A stretch of DNA of 64,000 bases from Palsa-1150 sp036490515. GTDB lineage: Bacteria > Myxococcota_A > Polyangia > Polyangiales > Polyangiaceae. A program made the translations under genes and the position numbers. Location of the stretch: positions 124,001 through 188,000 of the forward strand of contig DASXDU010000038.1 of NCBI GenBank assembly GCA_036490515.1, written 5' to 3'. How positions within the stretch are numbered: the first letter of the stretch is position 1; the number at the start of each line of letters is the position of its first letter. The notes under the pieces were generated by a model. It saw only the letters and a list, made by a program, of their open reading frames with translations, did not search any database and had not been told where the DNA came from. Of the stretch, positions 53,972-61,452 are shown in pieces.

Positions 53972-56443
53972 CTAGATGTCGAGGTTCTTCACGTTGAGGG
54001 CGTTGTCCTCGATGAAGACGCGGCGCGGTTCCACCTGATCCCCCATGAGGATCGTGAAGATCTGGTCCGTCTGCACCACGTCGTCGAGGCGCACCTGGAG
54101 CATGACGCGCGTGTTGGGGTCGAGCGTGGTCTCCCAGAGCTGCTCCGGGTTCATCTCGCCGAGGCCCTTGTAGCGCTGGATCTGCATCCCCTTGCGACCG
54201 CGGGCGTCGATGGCGTCCCACAGCGCGTCGGCGTCCTCGATCTCGACCTCGTCGCCCTTGGCCTTGTCGAGCTCGCGCACGAAGTACGGCGCCGGGCCGA
54301 TCGACCGGACGTCCTGCTCGATGGCGTAGAGTTCCTCGTACTCCGCCGAGTCGACGAGGTTCCAGTCGATGACGACGGGCCGCGCTGCCGCTCCTGGGCG
54401 CGGCGCGATCGTGATGGTCGCCGCGCCGTGCTCGACCTCCCAGCCCACCTGGACGTCGAGCGGGAAGATGTCCGGCTTCTTCTTCTCGAGGCGCGCGCGG
54501 ATGAGCGGCACCGCCGCCTCGACCCGCTTGCGTTCGCGGAGCTCGGTCTTGCCGAGGGGTACCGCGTGGAGGACCTGCCCGATGATGCCCGCGTCGGCGC
54601 GGCGATCGAGCTTCGTCAGCGCGCGCCGGAACATGCGCAGCCGCTCCGCGAGGCGGAAGAGCGGCTCGCCCTGGAGGGTGGGCCCCTTGCTCGCCCGGAC
54701 CGCGAACCCGTCGACGCCGTGCTCGAGGAAGAACCGGTCGAGCGACGCCTGATCCTTGAGGTAGACGTCCTTCTTGCCCTTGCGGGCGCGGAAGAGCGGC
54801 GGCTGCGCGATGTAGAGGTAGCCCTTCTCGATGATCTCCGGCATCTGCCGGTAGAAGAAGGTGAGGAGCAGCGTCCGGATGTGGCTCCCGTCGACGTCGG
54901 CGTCCGTCATCAACACGACCTGGTGGTAGCGGAGCTTCTCGATGTCGAAGCTGTCCTCGCCGATGCCGCAGCCGAGGGCCGCGATGAGCGTGCCGATCTC
55001 GGCGCTCGAGAGCATCTTGTCGAGGCGTGCGCGCTCGACGTTGAGGATCTTGCCGCGCAGCGGCAGGATGGCCTGGAAGCGACGGTCGCGCCCCTGCTTG
55101 GCCGAGCCGCCTGCGCTGTCTCCCTCGACGATGTAGATCTCGGCCTCGCCGGGGTCGCGCGTCTGGCAGTCGGCGAGCTTCCCGGCGAGCGTCGAGTACT
55201 CGAGCTGGCCCTTGCGCACGACCTCGCGCGCCTTGCGGGCGGCCTCGCGTGCCTTGGCGGCCACGATGGCCTTCTCGACGATCTGCCGCGCGACCTTGGG
55301 GTTCTCCTCGAAGAACTGACCGAGCTTCTCGTAGACGCTCGTCTCGACGATCGTCTTCACTTCGCTCGACACGAGCTTGCTCTTCGTTTGCGAGTCGAAG
55401 CTCGGGTCCGGGTGCTTGATGCTGATGACCGCCGTGAGGCCCTCGCGGATGTCCTCGCCCTGGAGGCCGTTCTTCACCTCCTTGAAGAGGTTCTGCGCGG
55501 CGCCGTAGCTGTTGAAGACCTTCGTCAGCGCCGAGCGGAGGCCCGTGAGGTGCGTCCCGCCATCCTTGTTGTGGACGTTGTTCGTGTAGGGGAAGATCTG
55601 CTCCGAGTAGCTCGAGTTCCACTGCATCGCGAGCTCGATGCCGATGGGGGCGGCGCCGCCCTCGACCTGTTGCTCGGCCACGATCGAGATGACCTTGTCG
55701 TGGACGGGCTCCTTCGCCTTGTTCAAGTGCTCCACGAACTCGCTGATGCCCCCCTTGTACTGGAACGTCTCTTTTCGCCCGCCGTCGCGCTCGTCCGTGA
55801 GCGAGATGAGGAAGCCCGCGTTGAGGAACGAGAGCTCGCGCAGGCGGCTCGCGAGGATGTCGTACTGAAACTCTGTCGAACTGAAGATCGTCGGGTCCGG
55901 CTTGAAGGACATCTTCGTGCCCGTCTTGTCCGTGTCGCCGATGACGGCGAGGGGAGCGACGGGCGCGCCGCGCCGGTACTCCTGGAAGTGCACGTGGCCT
56001 TCGCGGCGGATCTCCATCTTCAGCCACTCGCTGACGGCATTGACGGCGCTCACGCCGACGCCATGAAGGCCCGCGCTGACCTTGTAGCTCGAGTGATCGA
56101 ACTTGCCCCCTGCGTGGAGCACCGTCATGACGACCTCGGCCGCGCTGACGCCACGGTCGGGCATGATGCCGACCGGGATCCCGCGGCCGTTGTCGTCGAC
56201 GGTGATGGACCCGTCGAAGTGAATCGTCACGTCCATGCGCGTGCAGAAGCCGCCAAGGTGCTCGTCGACCGCGTTGTCGACGACCTCCCACACGAGGTGG
56301 TGGAGCCCCGAACCATCGTGCACGTCGCCGATGTACATGCCCGGGCGTTTGCGGACCGCCTCGAGCCCCTCGAGGACCGTGATGCTGGTGCTGTCGTAGC
56401 TCGCCGGGGGCGGAACGGACTGCGAGGCGGGGACGTTCGACAT
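53972..56443 (-). CDS. gyrB: DNA gyrase subunit B
   Basis: An 823-residue ATPase/TOPRIM subunit of the topoisomerase that introduces negative supercoils. GHKL motifs: VVDNAVDEHLGGFC, DDNGRGIPVGIMPDRGVSAAEVVMTVLHAGGKFD, SAGLHGVGVSAVNAVSEWLK. TOPRIM: IVEGDSAGGSAKQGRDRRFQAILPLRGKILNVE and MTDADVDGSHIRTLLLTFF. C-terminal QRYKGLGEMNPEQLWETTLDP is present. The normal recF-gyrB neighbourhood is kept, with a 292-base gap to recF and its own promoter region. Confidence 0.98.
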   Translation of the reverse strand: MSNVPASQSVPPPASYDSTSITVLEGLEAVRKRPGMYIGDVHDGSGLHHLVWEVVDNAVDEHLGGFCTRMDVTIHFDGSITVDDNGRGIPVGIMPDRGVSAAEVVMTVLHAGGKFDHSSYKVSAGLHGVGVSAVNAVSEWLKMEIRREGHVHFQEYRRGAPVAPLAVIGDTDKTGTKMSFKPDPTIFSSTEFQYDILASRLRELSFLNAGFLISLTDERDGGRKETFQYKGGISEFVEHLNKAKEPVHDKVISIVAEQQVEGGAAPIGIELAMQWNSSYSEQIFPYTNNVHNKDGGTHLTGLRSALTKVFNSYGAAQNLFKEVKNGLQGEDIREGLTAVISIKHPDPSFDSQTKSKLVSSEVKTIVETSVYEKLGQFFEENPKVARQIVEKAIVAAKAREAARKAREVVRKGQLEYSTLAGKLADCQTRDPGEAEIYIVEGDSAGGSAKQGRDRRFQAILPLRGKILNVERARLDKMLSSAEIGTLIAALGCGIGEDSFDIEKLRYHQVVLMTDADVDGSHIRTLLLTFFYRQMPEIIEKGYLYIAQPPLFRARKGKKDVYLKDQASLDRFFLEHGVDGFAVRASKGPTLQGEPLFRLAERLRMFRRALTKLDRRADAGIIGQVLHAVPLGKTELRERKRVEAAVPLIRARLEKKKPDIFPLDVQVGWEVEHGAATITIAPRPGAAARPVVIDWNLVDSAEYEELYAIEQDVRSIGPAPYFVRELDKAKGDEVEIEDADALWDAIDARGRKGMQIQRYKGLGEMNPEQLWETTLDPNTRVMLQVRLDDVVQTDQIFTILMGDQVEPRRVFIEDNALNVKNLDI

Positions 56444-56735
56444 GCGGGGCTCGGATCCTTCGACGGCAGCGCGGCTCTCCGGCGTGCCAGTGTTCCGTTA
56501 GAGACGCTTCGAAGAACCCGCTTTGATTGTGGGCTCTCGTTCCGGACGAGGAGGTCCGTCGCGCCGTTGCACTTGGAGTATAGGTCGGCGGTGCTTCTCC
56601 CGCAAGCGAAACGGGCCATTCTTCTCACGCAGTTCCGGGCACTTAGCTCAATGTCGCACACGCTCCGCACGAGACGTCAGGAGCGGCGGTCGGCGGCCCC
56701 CCACGGACCCCCGCTGCGGGCCTGACGAGCACCCC
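56444..56735. other. Intergenic region between recF and gyrB
   Basis: 292 bases, presumably holding the gyrB promoter. It is less GC-rich in the middle (TTTGATTGTGGGCTC, TTGGAGTATAGG, where TATAGG could be a -10). No RNA gene, repeat or ORF with support was seen. Confidence 0.4.
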
Positions 56736-57881
56736 TCAGGCAGGGCGAATCGTGCCCGCCACAACCGTGAAATCGCGACGCTCTTCCACACGGGAAACCA
56801 GCCCCGTCTCGATGAGCTCCGGCCGCGTCGTCGTCAGGAGGACCTGGCCCTCGTGCGCGCGAAGAGCCGCGAAGAGCGCCGCCGTCCGGTCGCGATCGAG
56901 CTCGCTGGACACGTCGTCCAGGAGCAAGAGCGGACGCACGCCCCGCGCCTCGCCAACGACCTCGATCTCCGCGAGCTCCAGGGAGAGGACGACGGCCCGG
57001 TGCTGCCCTTGCGACGCCACGCCGCGCACGGGGCGACCGCCGAGGTCCAGCGAGAGGTCGTCCCGATGGGGACCGCACGTCGCCGAGCCGCGCGCGTGAT
57101 CGCGTACTCGGTTCTCTGCGAGGCGCGCCCGGAACGCCTCGGGCTCACGCGGTGCATTCGGTACATACACCACGCTCAATCCCACGTCCTCGACAGCCCG
57201 CCGCCCGATCCGGTCGAAGGCTCGCTCTGCCGCCGCTCCGAGCCGCTCCGCCGCGTCCGCCCGCGCCATGGCCATCGCAGACCCGTGGCGCACCATCAGA
57301 GCTTCCCAATCGTCGAGGTCGCGCGCCTGCTCGCCCCGGGTCTCGAGGACGCGCTGACGGGCCCGTACGGCACGTACGTAGGCCTCTCCGTCCGCAAGCG
57401 ACTGTGGCGCACGGTAAAGGGCCAGGCGGTCGAGCAGGCGACGTCGCTCGGCACCGGCCCCGGACGACAGACCCACGGCGCCGGGGTGGAAGACCACCGT
57501 GGGCGTTCGCACGGCGTACGACGCGAGCGTCGACGGTCGCTTGCCGTCGATACGCACCGCGCGCAGCCCCGTACGAAGGCCCACCGACTGCTCGCGCTCC
57601 TCGTCGCCCTCGCGCACGACACCGCGCACGCTGGCCGTCTCCTCCCCGTGTGCAACGACCTCGCGCGGCCGTGAGGTGCGAAAGCTCTGCGAAGTCGCGA
57701 AGACGTAGATTGCTTCGAGCAGGTTGGTCTTCCCCTGCCCGTTGTCGCCGGCGAATACGTTGAAGCGAGGACCGAAGGTGAGGTCGACGGTCGCGAGGTT
57801 CCGGAAGGATCGGACCGATACCGATGCGACGGCGAGCGGGCGGACGGGCCGCCCTTCCTGGGTCTGCTCCTCGCCCGGCAC
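56736..57881 (-). CDS. recF: DNA replication and repair protein RecF
   Basis: A 381-residue SMC-like ATPase that loads RecA at gapped DNA with RecO and RecR. Walker A FAGDNGQGKTNLLEAIY, the ABC-type signature region GVASQGQHRAVVLSLELAEIE and Walker B LLLLDDVSSELDRDRT are visible, followed by LTTTRPELI. Its start is four bases after the dnaN stop, giving the conserved dnaN-recF order. Confidence 0.96.
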   Translation of the reverse strand: MPGEEQTQEGRPVRPLAVASVSVRSFRNLATVDLTFGPRFNVFAGDNGQGKTNLLEAIYVFATSQSFRTSRPREVVAHGEETASVRGVVREGDEEREQSVGLRTGLRAVRIDGKRPSTLASYAVRTPTVVFHPGAVGLSSGAGAERRRLLDRLALYRAPQSLADGEAYVRAVRARQRVLETRGEQARDLDDWEALMVRHGSAMAMARADAAERLGAAAERAFDRIGRRAVEDVGLSVVYVPNAPREPEAFRARLAENRVRDHARGSATCGPHRDDLSLDLGGRPVRGVASQGQHRAVVLSLELAEIEVVGEARGVRPLLLLDDVSSELDRDRTAALFAALRAHEGQVLLTTTRPELIETGLVSRVEERRDFTVVAGTIRPA

Positions 57882-57885
57882 GCCG

Positions 57886-59034
57886 TCAGATGCGCATCGG
57901 CATCACGACCGCGAGGAACTGGCGCGCGCCCACGGGCCGCACGACGGCCGGGTCGAGCTCACCGCCGAGGCCGAGCTGCACCTCGTCCTCGTCGAGCGCT
58001 GCGAGCACGTCGAGGAAGTACTTCGCGTTGAACCCGATCGTCATGTTCGGCCCCGCGTAGTCGATGGGGATCTCGTCGAAGCCCTCGCCGCTCTCGGGAG
58101 ACTCGGTCGTGATGCGCATCGTGCCCTTGGTGAAGGCGAGCTTGACGCCGCCCGTGCGCTCGCTGGCCGCGACGGACACCGCCCGCAGAGCGTCCGCGAA
58201 CGCGGCGCGGGGCACCCGCACGAGCTTCTCGCTCTGCGCCGGGATGACCTGGGAGTAGGGCGGGAACTGCGCGTCGACCAGACGCACCGCGAACGACATC
58301 CCTCCGCCCTGGAAGAACGCGCTCGAGCCGCTCTGCGTGATTTGCATCTGCGCCTTGGGAGAACCCTCTTTCGAGGACTCCTTCGCCTCGGCCACCATGT
58401 CGTCGCTCAGGCGCCGGAGCTCCTGGATGGCCTTGAGTGGGATGAGCATCGTCGCGGACGCCTGCCTGCCGCTGACCTTCACCTCCATCTTCGAGAGGCG
58501 GTGCCCGTCTGTCGTCACCATGCGGACCGTGTCGCCGTCCCACTCGAAGAGCGCCGAATTGAGATGTGCGCGGGTCTCGTCCGACGAGATCGAGAAGTGC
58601 GTCTTGGCCACGAGCTCCTGCAAGACGTCGACGTCGAGCGCCAGTGAGGGCGACCCCTCCGCGGGCGTGGGCAGGGGCGGGAAGTCGTCGCCCGGCATGC
58701 CGCGCAGCGTGTACCGGCGCGCGCTCCCCGCGGCCTTGATCGTCGTGGTCGCGTTGTCCTGCGACGCGAGGTGGATGGGCCCCTCGGGCATCATCCGCAC
58801 GCGCTCGAGCAGGTCCTTGGCCGACACGGCCACGCTGCCGCCCTTGCTCACGTCCACGGCCACACGCCCGACCAGCGCCAGGTACAGGTCCGTTGCTGCC
58901 AGGCGCAGCGCGCTGGGCCCATCGACGGCCATGAGCACGTTCGAGAGAACCGGCATCGTGCTCTTGCGCTCGGCGACGCCCTGCATGCGCGTCACGAGCT
59001 TGAGCAGGTCCTTCTTCGGTACCGTGAGTTCCAT
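57886..59034 (-). CDS. dnaN: DNA polymerase III beta subunit (sliding clamp)
   Basis: A 382-residue clamp. MELTVPKKDLLKLVTRMQGV starts the first of three clamp domains; VLSNVLMAVDGPSALRLAAT, ALFEWDGDTVRMVTTDGHRLSKMEV and the C-terminal GARQFLAVVMPMRI are family landmarks. It tethers polymerases to DNA. Upstream lies a 245-base gap with DnaA-box-like sequences and not dnaA, so the usual dnaA-dnaN linkage is broken here. Confidence 0.97.
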   Translation of the reverse strand: MELTVPKKDLLKLVTRMQGVAERKSTMPVLSNVLMAVDGPSALRLAATDLYLALVGRVAVDVSKGGSVAVSAKDLLERVRMMPEGPIHLASQDNATTTIKAAGSARRYTLRGMPGDDFPPLPTPAEGSPSLALDVDVLQELVAKTHFSISSDETRAHLNSALFEWDGDTVRMVTTDGHRLSKMEVKVSGRQASATMLIPLKAIQELRRLSDDMVAEAKESSKEGSPKAQMQITQSGSSAFFQGGGMSFAVRLVDAQFPPYSQVIPAQSEKLVRVPRAAFADALRAVSVAASERTGGVKLAFTKGTMRITTESPESGEGFDEIPIDYAGPNMTIGFNAKYFLDVLAALDEDEVQLGLGGELDPAVVRPVGARQFLAVVMPMRI

Positions 59035-59279
59035 GTCGGGTGTGTTCCGGTAGCATCCTTAGATGAGATCTGTAGAGGTGTCGATAGAGCCTGTGGACGG
59101 CGGGGAGAACCTCGAAAGGCGCGTCGTCTCGCCGACTTGAAGTCGATCACGGCTGTGGAGCCGACGCAGGACGAACCCACGGACTCGACGGGGAGAACCC
59201 GGGCTGGTCAGTTGTCCGCAGGCCCCTCCCCGGCGCAGCACCCAGCCTTGTCGTCATGTTGCCCACAGACGGGCACACT
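59035..59279. other. dnaN upstream region with DnaA-box-like sequences
   Basis: Contains nonamers close to TTATCCACA or the high-GC form TTGTCCACA: TTGTCCGCA at 59212, TTGCCCACA at 59259, and inverted TGTGGACGG at 59092 and TGTGGAGCC at 59154 (weaker). The first 60 bases are AT-richer than the surroundings (TAGCATCCTTAGATGAGATC). It could be an origin remnant, a DnaA-controlled dnaN promoter, or chance. Confidence 0.3.
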
Positions 59280-60695
59280 TCACGTTTTCACGCCCTGCGT
59301 GACGCCGCCGGCGCCGGTGCGGGGCCGGAGGGCCCGTGCGAGTGCGTCGATGAGCTCCCGTCGCGCGCGCTCGTAGGTCTTCGGACCCACATCGCCGCGG
59401 TCGCGTGCCTTCTCGAGCTCGAGGAGGTCGGCCAGGATGGCCCCACGATCGCCGCTGGCGCCGTTGCCGTCCCCCCCGACCCTGCCCCTACCCCGGCCCC
59501 CGAACGCCAGCACGAAGCCCACGGCGACGCCGCACGCGGCCAGGAGCGCGGCCAGCACCGGACCGAGCCCGCGCGTCGGCAGATCGTGGATGCCGATCAT
59601 CACGGACCCGAGCTTCGGCTCGTCCGGGCGCATGCGCCGCTCGGTGACGAGGAAGCTCTGCCCCTGCTGATCATGGCGCACCTCGGACGGCGGAAAGCCG
59701 TCGGCGACGAGCTTGATGTCCGACGTCGCGGGCATCATGACGCGCGCGATCGCGGCGTGCGGCGGGAGCCCGACCGAGAAGTCGACGTCCTTGTCGCCCG
59801 ACCACGGCAGCTGCCAGCGGTACTCCACCGCGTGGCGGCCGGGCGGAAACGTCCCGCGGAGCTTTGCGTCGTGTCCCGCCTCGTCGACCCCCTGGTCGCT
59901 CATCGACGCCTGCGCCCCGAAGGCCGTCGCGCCGTCGGGGAGGGGCATCTTCACGTCGGACGGCTGCCATGCCGTCTTGCCCAGGTTGTAGATGGTGAGC
60001 GCCTGCTCGACCTGAATGCGGTCCTCGCGCACCTCGCACGCGACGGTCACCTCGGTGACGATGAGGGCCTGCTGGATGTCGCGCGTCACCGGGTAGACGT
60101 GCAGCACGACACGCATCGCCTTCGCCTGCGCGAGCTGGAACGGCGTGGCGGCGAAGGCACCGCCCTGGAAGCCCGCGCTCACGCGGTAGGCGACGTTGCT
60201 CGCCTGCTCGAGGCCCCCGAACGTGACGCGCCCTGCGGCGTCGGTGTCCGCCTGGAGGTGCTTGCGGCTGTCGCCCTTGGCGATCGAGTTGATGAGCACT
60301 CCGAGGCTCACCTGCTCGTGGGGGACGGGCTTGTCGTCTGCGTCGCGCAGGTCGACGACGATCGTGCCCGCTGGGAGCGCGGGGTCGGGTTGCTCGGTGT
60401 CGTCGGGAGGGTTGAAGACGCCGGGCATCGTCGCGCCGCCCCCGCCCCCGCCGCCCGCGTGCGGGTTGTCCGGATCGAGCGAAGGGTGGCCGGCAGGGAG
60501 CTCGCCGCCTCCGGGTGCGGGCGTCGTCGTCGACGCCGACGGACTCGCACTCGCACTCGCACTCGCACTCGCCGAGGGCGCGGGTGCGGGTGCGGGCGCT
60601 GTGGCCTTCCCGGCGTCCGCCGCCAGCGCCATCGGTCCCGTGACGATCACCGCCGCCAGGGCGAGCCCTGCCAGGAAGGAGCTACCGCGCGGCAT
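59280..60695 (-). CDS. Secreted membrane protein with Ser/Ala repeat tract, in cytochrome c maturation cluster
   Basis: 471 residues from ATG 60695. Signal or anchor helix (SSFLAGLALAAVIVTGPMALA). A low-complexity stretch contains SASASASASAS, coded by a six-base tandem repeat. A carboxypeptidase-regulatory-like beta domain is near 125-190 (TIVVDLRDADDKPVPHEQVS), another beta region to about 370, then a transmembrane helix (about 373-395). A cytoplasmic helical end (DLLELEKARDRGDVGPKTYE) resembles a SHOCT-like tail. The start overlaps the zinc-ribbon gene by 14 bases. Presumed part of the cytochrome c maturation operon; exact role unknown. Confidence 0.65.
   Translation of the reverse strand: MPRGSSFLAGLALAAVIVTGPMALAADAGKATAPAPAPAPSASASASASASPSASTTTPAPGGGELPAGHPSLDPDNPHAGGGGGGGATMPGVFNPPDDTEQPDPALPAGTIVVDLRDADDKPVPHEQVSLGVLINSIAKGDSRKHLQADTDAAGRVTFGGLEQASNVAYRVSAGFQGGAFAATPFQLAQAKAMRVVLHVYPVTRDIQQALIVTEVTVACEVREDRIQVEQALTIYNLGKTAWQPSDVKMPLPDGATAFGAQASMSDQGVDEAGHDAKLRGTFPPGRHAVEYRWQLPWSGDKDVDFSVGLPPHAAIARVMMPATSDIKLVADGFPPSEVRHDQQGQSFLVTERRMRPDEPKLGSVMIGIHDLPTRGLGPVLAALLAACGVAVGFVLAFGGRGRGRVGGDGNGASGDRGAILADLLELEKARDRGDVGPKTYERARRELIDALARALRPRTGAGGVTQGVKT
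60543..60572. repeat. Hexanucleotide tandem repeat (ACTCGC)5
   Basis: Five exact copies within the coding sequence of the Ser/Ala-rich protein (codes Ser-Ala). Copy-number change would alter length in steps of two residues without frameshift. Confidence 0.85.
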
Positions 60696-61452
60696 CGTCC
60701 CCGTCCGTCTCGTCCAGCTTCGCGTCGTTCGCGTCCGCGCTCCCCATGCGGGCACCGCACTTCTTGCAGAAGGCTGCATCCGGCTCGTTCGACGCGCCGC
60801 ACCCGCTGCACGCGGCGCGGGGGATCGCCGGTGCGACGTCGCCGCCGGGCACGGGCGCGGCGTCCGAGCCCCCGTCGCCGGCGGCCACACTCGTCGTCGC
60901 CTTCGCGTCCGCGTCGTCGCCCTTCGCCGCGCGGTCCCGCCGCTTCGCGACGTACTCCTGCGCGAGCTTTTCCGCCTCGTCACGGAGCGGCGCGAGGCCC
61001 TCATCCATCTCGCGCATGAGGCGCTTCGCGTCCGCCCGATAGGTCTCGACGACGACCGCGTAGTCCGCGTCGTCGATCTTCCCGATGGCGTGCTCAGCCT
61101 CGAGGTCCTTGAGCGCGCGGAGGACGCGCCACTTCTCCTCGGCCAGATCGTCCACGGGCCCCCGGTGGGTCGACATGCCCTCGAGCCCGGCGGGCAGGGG
61201 CGCGTCGCCGCTCAGCGTGCGGATGCTTGCCCACAGCAGCGAGATTGCACCGAGGAGCGCGCCCGCCGCGACGACGAGGAGCGCCGAACCGAGGCTGCCG
61301 AACGCGCCGACGACGAGCGCGCCGAGGAGCGCGACCGCCGGCAGGCCGAACGCGACCGCCCGACCGAGCGAGCGCTCCGAGTCGTCCGACGCGCGCGAGG
61401 GCTGCGGCGCGGGCGCTGCAGCGCGTCGCTTCCGCGGCTTGCGCTCGGTCAT
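60682..61452 (-). CDS. Membrane protein with coiled coil and C-terminal zinc ribbon
   Basis: 256 residues from ATG 61452, overlapping the CcmF-CcmH stop (ATGA). Two adjacent transmembrane helices lie at about 28-75 (GRAVAFGLPAVALLGALVVG, SALLVVAAGALLGAISLLWA). A helical segment follows (LRALKDLEAEHAIGKIDDAD), recalling CcmI-like or SHOCT-like helices. A C-terminal zinc ribbon at about 215-236 has CSGCG...FCKKCGARM. Genes like this sit beside ccm operons in several bacteria, where they may hold apocytochrome, but that role is inferred. Confidence 0.75.
   Translation of the reverse strand: MTERKPRKRRAAAPAPQPSRASDDSERSLGRAVAFGLPAVALLGALVVGAFGSLGSALLVVAAGALLGAISLLWASIRTLSGDAPLPAGLEGMSTHRGPVDDLAEEKWRVLRALKDLEAEHAIGKIDDADYAVVVETYRADAKRLMREMDEGLAPLRDEAEKLAQEYVAKRRDRAAKGDDADAKATTSVAAGDGGSDAAPVPGGDVAPAIPRAACSGCGASNEPDAAFCKKCGARMGSADANDAKLDETDGDDAAR

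Noticed and set aside
59035..59279. Confident oriC call
   Set aside because: No exact DnaA box, no dnaA, and only a weak AT-rich patch; kept as a low-confidence region.
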